The position numbers were made by a program, and so were the translations under genes. A stretch of 9,269 nucleotides of DNA, taken from an uncultured Austwickia sp. Its GTDB lineage: Bacteria > Actinomycetota > Actinomycetes > Actinomycetales > Dermatophilaceae. The notes under the pieces are model-generated. The model did no database searches, was not told where the DNA came from, and saw only the letters and a list, made by a program, of their open reading frames with translations. Positions within the stretch are counted from its first letter, which is position 1. Every line of letters starts with the position of its first letter. Location of the stretch: contig CAKUSI010000141.1 in the NCBI GenBank assembly GCA_934678955.1, positions 1 to 9,269 on the forward strand. Direction: 5' to 3'. This document shows, piece by piece, positions 1-6,293 of this stretch.

Positions 1-340
1 GCTCGCGTCATCGGTATAGGCCTTCGCCCCGAGCACGTATAAGGCGCTGGGCCACCACTCCGATAATCAACGAGGGATGGCCTTGAACGGGGATTGATCC
101 GACGAAATAGTCGCATATCCGGTGATAAACCGAGCATCTGGCACGGAGCCGTCGCGCTTCGTTCGCCTGCAATCCGTGACCGCCAGGCGGGTGCGGGTAC
201 GCCGAGAAGCAGACCTTGAATGGCTTTCTGGCGACTCGCGCCAAACCAACAGCACTGTGCAGAGCGCGACGTAGCGAAGTGCCTGCTGTCAATCGGCGGA
301 CGTAAAGGCGTGCAGGCGCACGTCGTGGCGTGGGTGCTTG
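1..340. other. Gene-poor stretch inside the integrated element
   Basis: No convincing gene is seen here. Open frames on the minus strand run through but match no family I recognise and continue antisense into the next gene, so they look like chance frames of GC-rich DNA. A frame on the plus strand ends at a TAA at 40-42 and could be the last 13 codons of a gene that begins outside the window, but this cannot be judged from so short a tail. Small inverted repeats are visible: CCGCC-A-GGCGG at 180-190, TGGCG-ACTCG-CGCCA at 229-243, and CGTGC-AGGC-GCACG at 309-322. None carries a T-tract, so none is called a terminator. The stretch has more A and T than its neighbours, which fits noncoding DNA. 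Confidence 0.5.
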
Positions 341-368
341 TGGCGCACCTCCTTCTCGGGAGGTGCCA
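341..368 (+). promoter_or_regulatory. Hairpin that sequesters the ribosome binding site of the next gene
   Basis: GCACCTCC at 345-352 pairs perfectly with GGAGGTGC at 359-366 around a six-base loop. Alternatively CACCTCC/GGAGGTG pairs and the outer TGG (341-343) pairs with CCA (366-368) across a two-base bulge. The right arm contains the strong Shine-Dalgarno sequence GGGAGG (358-363), which lies 7 bases before the GTG start at 371. In the folded mRNA the ribosome binding site would be hidden, so translation of the downstream gene may be low unless the hairpin is opened. The pairing is read directly from the sequence; the regulatory role is inferred. Chance pairing is possible because SD-complementary sequence is common in GC-rich DNA. 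Confidence 0.45.
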
Positions 369-370
369 CC

Positions 371-1243
371 GTGACCGAACACACCCCACCCAGTACAGGC
401 GACGATGCCGCAGCCCCGGATGGCTCGCCGCGTCACGGGTTTGAGACGCCGGAGGGTTTGCGTGCCCTGCTGATCCGGTTGCACGATGCCGGGCCTGGGG
501 CCTGGCGCAGTGACCGTCAAGCAGCGGAACTGATGCGATACACGGCAGAGAGGTACCGACGGCTGGCCCGTAAGTATGGGCTGGATGAGTGGGAGGTGGC
601 TTCAGCTGCGTTCGAGGTCATGCTCGCCCCCTCGACGCGGAACGCGGGGAACCCGTGGGCGGTGGTTACTGGCGCGGTGCAGATCACCTGTGGCGTCGAG
701 GTTCGGGCGGCGGGGATGCTCGTTGCGCCCGCCAAGGTGCGCCACATGTCCAGGTTCACTGGGTTCCACGACGCCATCCGGTTCGCTGAACGAGAGAACC
801 TTCCCGACTACCACCCCGCCTTCCACGTCACCGACCCCACCATCGACGATGAGGAAGACTCCGGTGACCGTGTTCGGGTTGCTGCCGTACTATCGGAGAT
901 AGTCGGGCTGTTCGCCTCGGTGGGCTGGGATGCCGTGCTCGTGACCGACTGCATCGAGCACCTCGCCTACCGGCTCGGCGATCTGACCTCCCGGCCGAAC
1001 GCGGTAGAGGTGCTACGCCGCGACCGCGCTATCTCGGCACTGCTGGGGATACCGCCGAGGTCGTGGGCAGCGTTGCTGCGGATCGTTCTGGGGCATCCCG
1101 CCTCGAAGCACGCTGGTACTGCGACCGGCGACGGGGTGCTGCTGCGCCTGCTCAGCGGACAACCCCTCGATTCCCTGCGTTGCGACACCAGTCTGCTGGC
1201 TGCGATATGGGCCGCCAACCCGGACAAGCAGACCGAGCCCTGA
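371..1243 (+). CDS. Conserved hypothetical protein next to a large serine recombinase; weakly sigma-factor-like
   Basis: This is a 290-residue soluble protein with no signal peptide or membrane segment. I chose the GTG at 371 because GGGAGG at 358-363 is ideally spaced; the frame stays open to a TTG at 338, which lacks a ribosome binding site. The first 35 residues are polar and probably disordered. The segment with RYRRLARKYGLDEWEVASAAFEVML followed by NPWAVVTGAVQ has the helix pattern and NPWA-type turn seen in region 2 of ECF sigma factors, but the resemblance is from memory and weak. A later block (IPPRSWAALLRIVLG, then GVLLRLLSG) is also well structured. An acidic linker (DDEEDSGD) separates the halves. 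It lies 40 bases before a small ORF on the same strand and is convergent with the integrase, so it probably belongs to the integrated element. A role as an element regulator, atypical sigma factor or recombination accessory protein is possible but unproven. Confidence 0.85.
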   Translation: MTEHTPPSTGDDAAAPDGSPRHGFETPEGLRALLIRLHDAGPGAWRSDRQAAELMRYTAERYRRLARKYGLDEWEVASAAFEVMLAPSTRNAGNPWAVVTGAVQITCGVEVRAAGMLVAPAKVRHMSRFTGFHDAIRFAERENLPDYHPAFHVTDPTIDDEEDSGDRVRVAAVLSEIVGLFASVGWDAVLVTDCIEHLAYRLGDLTSRPNAVEVLRRDRAISALLGIPPRSWAALLRIVLGHPASKHAGTATGDGVLLRLLSGQPLDSLRCDTSLLAAIWAANPDKQTEP

Positions 1244-1283
1244 ACCACGATGAGCGTGCGGGAGGGGCGTCGTACCTATCAGC

Positions 1284-1514
1284 ATGAGCACTCCCACCGC
1301 TACCACCACTGTCACTCCTACTTCCTCCGCTCCGCTGTCACAGCCTGCCGTCTCCACGTTGGGAGCACGCCTGGCCGCTGCCTCACGCCAAGCCCAGGGC
1401 TTGCGTGCGACGGTGGATGATCCGGCGGTGCTGGACGAACTGCGAGGACTGTGCACGGCACCTCGTCCCACGGTGCGCGCCGTCGCCAAGATACGGAAAG
1501 GCCCCGCACCCTGA
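1284..1514 (+). CDS. Small hypothetical protein between the conserved protein and the integrase
   Basis: This 76-residue ORF starts at an ATG and follows the previous gene by 40 bases on the same strand. A GGAGGGG sequence at 1261-1267 is the only ribosome-binding-like element, and it sits 16 bases away, further than usual. The first 25 residues are rich in Thr, Ser and Pro. The middle (LGARLAAASRQAQGL, then VDDPAVLDELRGL) could form two amphipathic helices, and the C-terminus is basic. It matches no family I recognise. Small basic proteins beside serine recombinases are sometimes recombination directionality factors, but nothing in this sequence shows that. It ends 47 bases from the convergent integrase stop. 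It may be a real small gene or a chance ORF. Confidence 0.5.
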   Translation: MSTPTATTTVTPTSSAPLSQPAVSTLGARLAAASRQAQGLRATVDDPAVLDELRGLCTAPRPTVRAVAKIRKGPAP

Positions 1515-1561
1515 ACCGCCTGCGCGGCCAGGGAACGGGACCAACAGCACCCGGTCAGGAG

Positions 1562-3139
1562 TCACGCGCGCCAGATGAACTCGATCCGCCGGGCGAGAAC
1601 GTCGGCTCGGTGCGCGTCACGGCGGGCGTGGAACGCCTCGGTGCTCTCGTTTCGGCGCTTGGGCACGGCGGTCATCATGTCGGCGGGGTGGGCGTGGACG
1701 AGCACGGCTTGCAGGACCAGGCTGGTGGCCTGGTACTGCCACATCGGCGTCCGGCCCTCCCACTCGGCGGCGACGGTAGTCATGTCGATGCTCGGCCCCA
1801 CGTGCTGTTCGGGTACGGCGGCGGCGTACTCGCGGCGGGTGGCCTCGATGCGCTCAGCGATCCGTGCCCGTTGCCGCACCCACATGGCCTTGTCGATCAG
1901 CCCGTCGTAATGGTCATCATCAAGTTGGGCCAGGCGCTCTCGGTCGGCATCGAGTGTGGCCGCCAATCCGACACGCGCCGTCAAGTCGCCGCCGGGTGCT
2001 CGGCGCTTGGTGGGGTTCAGGGTGATCTGTTCGAACGTCGCCAGCACCGCTTCCTCTACGAGCTTCGAGACTTCAGTTGAGCGGATCGAGCGGTGACAGC
2101 CGCCGCGGGTGGCCTGCACGCACTGATACACCGGACCTCGGTGGAGCATCGCCGTTCCGCAAGCAGAGCAGCGGATGAGCCCTGAGAACGGGTACATGCG
2201 CTTCGCCGCACCGCTGCCGGGCTGGTGGAGGTTCCGCGCCTTCTTCCGCGCGTCGAGCACGTCGGAGACCTGTTGCCAGGTGTCCTCGTCCACGATCGCA
2301 GGCCACGCCGCTTTCACCTGCATGAGCGAGGTCTTGGAGCGGGTGCCATCCGGCAAGATCGGCCGATACTCGCGCACTCCCTTGGTGGAAGGGTTGCGCA
2401 GCATCAATTTCAGTGTCCTGTCCGACCACGCGCAGCCGTGCGTGGTGTGCACGCCGCGCTCGTTCCAGTCCTTGCGAATCCGGTACAGGGACTCACCGGC
2501 CAGCACCCGCTGCATCGCCTCGACCACCATCGGCCCGGTCACCGGATCGATGACGAGGACGCCGTTCTCGGCGCGGTACCCGAACGGCGCCCTGCCCCCA
2601 TGCCACGCGCCCTCGAGGGCCTGCTGCTTTGCCGCCCGCGCGACCCGACGCGCAGTGTCAGCGGATGACTTGTTCGCCATCGCCACCAGCACCCTGGCCA
2701 TCGCCACATCGGAATCCGTGTCCAGGCGCAGAGACCCAGTCACCGAGCGAACCCCAAATTCACCGAGCACCTTGGCGTCGATGAGGTCTTCCAGGTCGCG
2801 CGGGTCGCGCACCGCCCGATCCAAGTCATACGCGACCATCACCTGCGCCTGCCCCCCGCTCAGGTGTTTGAGCATTGCGCGAAACTGCGGGCGGATCACC
2901 CGCCGCACCCGCTCACCCGAGGGCAGAGTGATCGTGTGCTGCTTGAACGCCGACGTGTCGTTCTCTCGGAACACGGCTGCTACTTCCAAGCCGTGCGCGG
3001 CGGCGTAGGCGCGGCAGTCGGCCTCCTGCCGGTCAACTCCACGCTCGCTGCCCTCCGGGTCATCACTGATCCTGACGTACACCACCGCCCGCAACGGCGA
3101 CCCTGATCCCGTAGTCTGTTCATGCTCGTTCTGGCCCAT
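1562..3139 (-). CDS. Large serine recombinase (phiC31-type site-specific integrase)
   Basis: This 525-residue integrase would cut both DNA strands at attachment sites through a 5'-phosphoserine link and rejoin them after subunit rotation, integrating or excising a mobile element. The resolvase domain spans about 17-165. It has the nucleophile Ser25 in YVRISDD, Arg23, and the catalytic Arg-rich LDRAVRDPRDLEDLI at 106-120. The recombinase domain follows, with GAWHGGRAPFGYR at 177-189. A zinc ribbon has Cys324, Cys327, Cys340 and Cys348, and a charged coiled-coil segment lies at about 390-440. All key residues are intact and the length is normal, so it looks active. I chose the ATG at 3139: AGGAAGG (3157-3151 on the minus strand) lies 11 bases upstream, whereas the in-frame GTG at 3151 would overlap that sequence. 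Upstream of the start the sequence switches to a relaxase fragment, consistent with an attachment site there. Confidence 0.97.
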   Translation of the reverse strand: MGQNEHEQTTGSGSPLRAVVYVRISDDPEGSERGVDRQEADCRAYAAAHGLEVAAVFRENDTSAFKQHTITLPSGERVRRVIRPQFRAMLKHLSGGQAQVMVAYDLDRAVRDPRDLEDLIDAKVLGEFGVRSVTGSLRLDTDSDVAMARVLVAMANKSSADTARRVARAAKQQALEGAWHGGRAPFGYRAENGVLVIDPVTGPMVVEAMQRVLAGESLYRIRKDWNERGVHTTHGCAWSDRTLKLMLRNPSTKGVREYRPILPDGTRSKTSLMQVKAAWPAIVDEDTWQQVSDVLDARKKARNLHQPGSGAAKRMYPFSGLIRCSACGTAMLHRGPVYQCVQATRGGCHRSIRSTEVSKLVEEAVLATFEQITLNPTKRRAPGGDLTARVGLAATLDADRERLAQLDDDHYDGLIDKAMWVRQRARIAERIEATRREYAAAVPEQHVGPSIDMTTVAAEWEGRTPMWQYQATSLVLQAVLVHAHPADMMTAVPKRRNESTEAFHARRDAHRADVLARRIEFIWRA

Positions 3140-3185
3140 CAGTCGGCCCACCTTCCTACTCGCGTGAGAGGTAGGTGCGTTTACA
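3140..3185. other. Probable attachment junction (attL or attR) of the integrated element
   Basis: Relaxase coding homology begins abruptly at about 3181, directly upstream of the integrase, and the relaxase frame is closed by TAG at 3172-3174. Large serine integrases usually recombine at a site adjacent to their own gene, so the crossover should lie in this interval. An imperfect inverted repeat CCTAC (3155-3159) / GTAGG (3171-3175) sits here, centred near 3165. Such att sites are imperfect palindromes of about 40-50 bp with a two-base core. The core cannot be fixed without the other junction, which was not found in the first 340 bases and is probably outside the window. The exact boundary is inferred. 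Confidence 0.45.
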
Positions 3186-3543
3186 GAACCTTGGCTACGC
3201 CACGACGGCCTACGGCGCGCAAGGCGCCACTGTCACCGAGAGCCACGTGCTGGTCGGCGAGCACAGCGGCGCCGCGTCGGCGTACGTGGGCATGACCCGG
3301 GGACGGGAGCGGAACGTCGCGCACCTCGTCGCCGAGTCCGTCGAGGATGCGCGCAAGCAGTGGTGCGACGTGTTCGGCCGCGACCGCGCCGATCTTGGGC
3401 CGGCGCACGCACGGGAGGCGGCGGCCGAGGCGATCGAGCGGTTCGGACCGAAGGCACCAAGGCGGCAGGCGGCGCCGCGTCTTCCTGCCGAGTTCGATTC
3501 CCGGCCTGCGGCATCGCAGTCGGCACGGGGCATCGGGTTCTGA
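3181..3543 (+). pseudogene. C-terminal remnant of a MobF/TraA-type conjugative relaxase-helicase
   Basis: About 120 codons remain of a protein that normally exceeds 1000 residues and nicks and unwinds plasmid DNA for conjugation. The stretch YATTAYGAQGATVTESHVLV matches motif V of the RecD-like helicase domain of these relaxases. YVGMTRGRERNVAHLV matches motif VI. A charged, disordered tail (AREAAAEAIERFGPKAPRRQ) and a natural TGA end follow. The N-terminal transesterase domain (tyrosine and three-histidine motifs) and helicase motifs I to IV are absent. The frame is closed just upstream by TAG at 3172. The GTG at 3175 is therefore a chance start at a broken end, and no ribosome binding site fits it. 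The truncation point coincides with the upstream side of a serine integrase gene, so insertion into the relaxase is the likely cause. The missing part should lie beyond the other end of the element. Confidence 0.85.
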
Positions 3544-3569
3544 AGTGCGGTTGAGGAACCAGATCAGAC

Positions 3570-4511
3570 TCAGCCCGTTCGCCACAGCCTGATCAGTTGC
3601 TCGCCGACATCGTGCCTGTCGTCGTAGGGCTCGACCGTGACGCCGACGACGCATCCCGGTCCGCTCGGTGCAAGCACAACGGTATGGCCGTTGCCCAAGT
3701 CCGCCCACGTCCGCGCGAACGCGACTCCAGCGTTCCAGGTTGCCGGGGCGGCGGGGTGCCGCGACGTCGCCAGTTGAGTGGCGAGCAGTTCGGCGACCTT
3801 GGCGACGGTCGCTGCCGGTTTCCTCCCGTCGACGCCCGCCGTCGACTCTGGCGGCCGCGGGTCGAAGCGCGTCCGGATGAACCGCACCCACGGCTCCTTC
3901 GAAGCCGGCGCCCTCCTTGGCACTGCTTCGTGTCCGCGGACCCACGCTTCCGCTGTGAACGAGTCGTCCCCTCGGCCCAGGATCCGCACGGTGTCCGGGT
4001 GGGTCGGTCCCCGCGCGATCACAATCGGCCACTTCCACGCCTCGCGGACCGCGTCCGGGAGTTCGAGCTCGTCCCACACGTCGACCAGGAGGGGGCCGTC
4101 GATCCAGCGGATCATCTCCTCGGGCGAGCCACCTTGGAGCAACTGCTCGTAGACGCCCTTGCGCTGTGCGCGGTCGTGCATGTCCCACTCGCGCATCGGC
4201 CCGTCGCCGATGAGGTCGGGAAACGCCAGGATCGCGAAGCAGTCGGGCGTCTCGACGTGCCAGAGGGTGCTCGGCACCCAGAAGTGCCCGACTCCGGGCG
4301 CTTCGTGCTCGACCCAGTCGATGAGCCGGCGCAGGTTGAGGTCGTACCCCGCGGCCTCGAGGATCCGCGCGGCGACCTTGAGCGTTGGCGACTTCAGACC
4401 TCGTTCGTACGCCGACATCGTCGCCTGCGACGTACCGGATCTGGCGGCTAGCTCAGCCTGCGTCAGTCCGCTGGCTCGTCGTGCGACTTCGATCAAGTAC
4501 GCCCGATCCAT
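3570..4511 (-). CDS. XRE-family HTH protein with a long uncharacterised C-terminal region
   Basis: This 313-residue protein starts with a Cro/C1-type HTH at about 4-60 (LTQAELAARSGTSQATMSAYERG), which would bind an operator, probably its own. The middle, RKGVYEQLLQGGSPEEMIRWIDG (117-139) followed by LLVDVWDELELPDAVREAW (141-159), resembles a block I remember from other actinobacterial XRE proteins, often antitoxin-like. The last 130 residues match nothing I recognise. The ATG at 4511 is chosen because the HTH begins right after it, although the ribosome binding site is weak. It is divergent from the tandem-HTH gene across 106 bases and convergent with the relaxase remnant. No toxin lies on either side, so it is either an orphan antitoxin, a stand-alone regulator, or a protein whose C-terminus is itself the effector. 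The DNA-binding call is firm; the rest is open. Confidence 0.93.
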   Translation of the reverse strand: MDRAYLIEVARRASGLTQAELAARSGTSQATMSAYERGLKSPTLKVAARILEAAGYDLNLRRLIDWVEHEAPGVGHFWVPSTLWHVETPDCFAILAFPDLIGDGPMREWDMHDRAQRKGVYEQLLQGGSPEEMIRWIDGPLLVDVWDELELPDAVREAWKWPIVIARGPTHPDTVRILGRGDDSFTAEAWVRGHEAVPRRAPASKEPWVRFIRTRFDPRPPESTAGVDGRKPAATVAKVAELLATQLATSRHPAAPATWNAGVAFARTWADLGNGHTVVLAPSGPGCVVGVTVEPYDDRHDVGEQLIRLWRTG

Positions 4512-4617
4512 CTCTCGACGATATCCGATCGAACGTATTTGGCGCTCTGTGCGACACGGCCCTCACACCTACCTGTCGCCCACGATCCTCGCGGGCCTTC
4601 GACAAGCAGGAGGAACC
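4512..4617. promoter_or_regulatory. Shared divergent promoter region between two HTH regulators
   Basis: These 106 bases separate the start codons of two divergent regulator genes and must carry both promoters. An A/T-richer patch near the XRE gene (about 4517-4541) contains the palindromes GATATC and CGATCG and could be the XRE promoter and operator. No clear -35/-10 pair can be assigned. On the plus strand AGGAGG at 4608-4613 is a strong ribosome binding site that fixes the tandem-HTH start at the ATG at 4618. Confidence 0.5.
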
Positions 4618-5151
4618 ATGAACAGCAACGCTCACGACGTCCCGTTCCACGCCCGCCACGACGACGAGCTCCTCACGCTGGATGATGTCGCCGAGATCCT
4701 GCGGACACCGGTCAACACGGTGCGCTGGTGGCGCCAGGAGGGCACCGGTCCGGAGTTCTTCAAGATCGGCCGGCGCCTCTACACGACCGTTGGCGACCTG
4801 CGGACCTTCATCCGATCCCAGCGCCTCGCCTCCCAGCCCGTGCTCGGCAAGCCGAAAGGCGGTGTGAGAGCCATGGACGACCCCCGCCACGTCTTCCTCA
4901 GCGCGAGTGAGGTGATGGCTCGCTACGGCTGGGGCAAGACGAGGGGCTACCAGAACCTCAAGGACCGGGAACTGGTGCCGGCGCCGGTCATGACGCACCC
5001 CGACCGGTGGCGGCTCGACCAGCTTCTGGCGTGGGAGGAGAAGCGGATGGCCTCGGCGGAGGCGGCTTTGGAGATGCTCGTTACTCCGGACCGGGAGCCG
5101 ACGTCCGTCAGCGACCTGCTCCCCAAGCCAAAGCGGCGCCGGTCCGCTTGA
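4618..5151 (+). CDS. Tandem excisionase/MerR-like HTH DNA-binding protein
   Basis: This 177-residue protein has two successive HTH modules. The first, at about 17-66, is a classic HTH_17/excisionase domain (LLTLDDVAEILRTPVNTVRWWRQEG, then FFKIGRRLYTTVGDLRTFI). The second, at about 91-141, has a related layout (FLSASEVMARYGWGKTRGYQNLKD, then WRLDQLLAWEEK). A basic linker joins them and the C-terminus ends in KPKRRRSA. The frame stays open far upstream, but AGGAGG at 4608-4613 and the start of homology fix the ATG at 4618. Met86, at the linker, has a fair start context (ATG at 4873), so the protein may be a fusion of two single-HTH genes or may produce a shorter form. Single-HTH relatives act as excision factors or plasmid regulators; here a role in controlling the conjugation genes or excision is an inference. 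Its stop is 4 bases from the convergent toxin gene. Confidence 0.92.
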   Translation: MNSNAHDVPFHARHDDELLTLDDVAEILRTPVNTVRWWRQEGTGPEFFKIGRRLYTTVGDLRTFIRSQRLASQPVLGKPKGGVRAMDDPRHVFLSASEVMARYGWGKTRGYQNLKDRELVPAPVMTHPDRWRLDQLLAWEEKRMASAEAALEMLVTPDREPTSVSDLLPKPKRRRSA

Positions 5152-5155
5152 CCCA

Positions 5156-5707
5156 TCAGGGCCTCAAGGCGGCGACCGACTCGACGAGGCCGTCACGTTC
5201 GAGCATTGCCAGGACATCAGCGAATGTTGCCGGAGGGTTGCCTCGGGAGTCCGCGATCCGCTGAACCGCCCCGTAGACCGAATCACGGCTCAGGTCGATC
5301 TGATCGAGGATGAAGTCGTCGGCCGATTTCGCCTCCATGTCCCACTCCTCCAGGACGGTGGACGGGAAGTCTTTCAGGTTGTGCGTCACGATCACTTGGG
5401 CGCGTGCCTTGATCGCTGCCGCGAGCACGTGGCGGTCGTCGGGGTCCGGCAGGTCGACGGCGTCGACCAGGGGCTCGTAGCCCGTCACGAGGCAGTCTCG
5501 GACCGCGCGGTTCATCAGGTCGCGTGTGCGGACCAGCCGCTGCGGATCGAGGTCGGGCCGATTCGTGGCTAGGTTGCGGAAGACCTCATCGAGGATCTGG
5601 TCGGTCCACTTCGCCTGGACCAGGCCCGCTTGAGCGACACGGATCAGCAGGTCTCGGAGCGTGCTCGGGTAGAGCACGTTGGCGTCGTAGAGGACGACAA
5701 ACGACAC
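5156..5707 (-). CDS. PIN-domain toxin, VapC-like ribonuclease of a type II toxin-antitoxin pair
   Basis: This 183-residue protein belongs to the PIN nuclease fold, whose members cleave RNA using metal ions held by acidic residues. Visible are Asp8 in LYDANVLYP, Glu41 in TDQILDEVFRNL, the acidic cluster PDPDDRH at 87-93, and Asp113 in VTHNLKDFP, so the active site looks complete. After the PIN core (about 4-130) comes a C-terminal extension of some 50 residues (ADDFILDQIDLSRDSVYGAVQRIADS, then FADVLAMLERDGL), typical of this longer PIN subfamily. Translation starts at GTG 5707, separated from the antitoxin stop by one base, so the two are translationally coupled. The antitoxin comes first, as is usual. 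It should inhibit growth when freed from the antitoxin; the RNA target cannot be told from sequence. On a plasmid it would aid maintenance or act against phage. Confidence 0.95.
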   Translation of the reverse strand: MSFVVLYDANVLYPSTLRDLLIRVAQAGLVQAKWTDQILDEVFRNLATNRPDLDPQRLVRTRDLMNRAVRDCLVTGYEPLVDAVDLPDPDDRHVLAAAIKARAQVIVTHNLKDFPSTVLEEWDMEAKSADDFILDQIDLSRDSVYGAVQRIADSRGNPPATFADVLAMLERDGLVESVAALRP

Positions 5708-5708
5708 C

Positions 5709-6164
5709 TCAGAGCAGGCCCATCTCTTGGTTGAGCCGGGTCAGTTCGTCTGCGGCCTGACGGCGCTCCTGGTCGTCGCGTGCCATGTCGGCCATCAGCG
5801 ACTGCGCCTTGATCCGCCGGTGCTTGCCCACCTTCCGGTACTCGATCTCGCCAGCATCGAGCAGACCGATGAGGAACGGCCGGCTGACGTTGAGCAGCTC
5901 CGCCGCCTGCTGGGTGGTCAGCTCGGCGTGAGCAGGCACCACAGACACCCCCTGCCCCGCAGCCATGTGCGCCAGCACCTGGGCGAGGAGCTCCACGGCA
6001 CCGCGCGGAACAACGAGGGTCTCCTCAGGGTCGTCGGCGACCACGAGCCGGATAATGCTGTCGGCGTGCTCGGCCAGGTAGCTCTTGACGTGAGGCAGCG
6101 CCTCGACAGCGGTGTTGATGTCGGACTCGTCAGGCTGTACGGGCGTGAGTGCCAACGCGGTCAT
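5709..6164 (-). CDS. HTH_17 (excisionase-like) antitoxin of the PIN toxin
   Basis: This 151-residue protein has an N-terminal region of about 75 residues (VPRGAVELLAQVLAHMAAGQGVSVVP at its end) leading into an excisionase-type winged HTH at about 80-128. The HTH includes LTTQQAAELLNVSRPFLIGLLDAGEI and the basic KVGKHRRI wing. The last 23 residues form a charged helix (DDQERRQAADELTRLNQEMGLL) that probably occupies the toxin active site. This architecture is a well-known antitoxin partner of PIN toxins in actinobacteria. The ATG at 6164 has a strong GGAGAGGAG ribosome binding site just upstream. It is first in a two-gene operon with the toxin. It most likely represses its own promoter by binding the AT-rich repeats immediately upstream. 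No frameshift or missing part is seen. Confidence 0.95.
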   Translation of the reverse strand: MTALALTPVQPDESDINTAVEALPHVKSYLAEHADSIIRLVVADDPEETLVVPRGAVELLAQVLAHMAAGQGVSVVPAHAELTTQQAAELLNVSRPFLIGLLDAGEIEYRKVGKHRRIKAQSLMADMARDDQERRQAADELTRLNQEMGLL

Positions 6165-6262
6165 GGTGTCTCCTCTCCTGAGTGATCATTATTCGCAATA
6201 TTCGAAAAACAAACGCAATAGTCGCTGACCACCAGCATGAGCTTCGTCGCCCGAGCATGAGA
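6165..6262 (-). promoter_or_regulatory. Antitoxin-toxin promoter and 20-bp-phased operator repeats
   Basis: This is the most AT-rich spot in the window and lies directly upstream of the antitoxin. Going outward from the start codon there is the ribosome binding site (GGAGAGGAG), then an AT-rich block with TTGCGT, TTGTTT and TAATGA candidates for promoter boxes on the minus strand, though no single pairing has ideal spacing. On the plus strand CGCAATATTCG (6194-6204) repeats as CGCAATAGTCG (6214-6224), and AGCATGAG (6234-6241) repeats at 6254-6261. All four units have GCA at the same place, every 20 bases, about two helical turns. Such phasing suits cooperative binding of the antitoxin on one DNA face. 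Autoregulation is inferred from the TA family. Confidence 0.6.
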
Positions 6263-6293
6263 GCTCTTGGCGTGGTTCCTGTTCTCCGTGTCG

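Noticed and set aside
206..226. Stretch with AGACCTTGAATGGC, loosely similar to the relaxase junction at 3184-3198, as the second att site
   Set aside because: The match needs gaps and mismatches and no relaxase N-terminal coding sequence lies beside it, so the other junction is more likely outside the window.
8..520. Long open frame on the minus strand at the left edge
   Set aside because: It runs antisense through the well-supported gene at 371-1243, matches no family, and has an Arg/Pro/Gly-rich composition typical of a shadow frame in GC-rich DNA.
3557..3598. Inverted repeat GATCAG/CTGATC between the relaxase remnant and the XRE gene as a bidirectional terminator
   Set aside because: The stem is six pairs with a loop of about 21 bases, has no T-tract, and overlaps the end of the XRE coding sequence.
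3181..4188. Long minus-strand frame of 335 codons across the relaxase remnant and XRE gene
   Set aside because: Its sequence is low-complexity Arg/Gly/Pro-rich and it overlaps two frames with clear domain homology.
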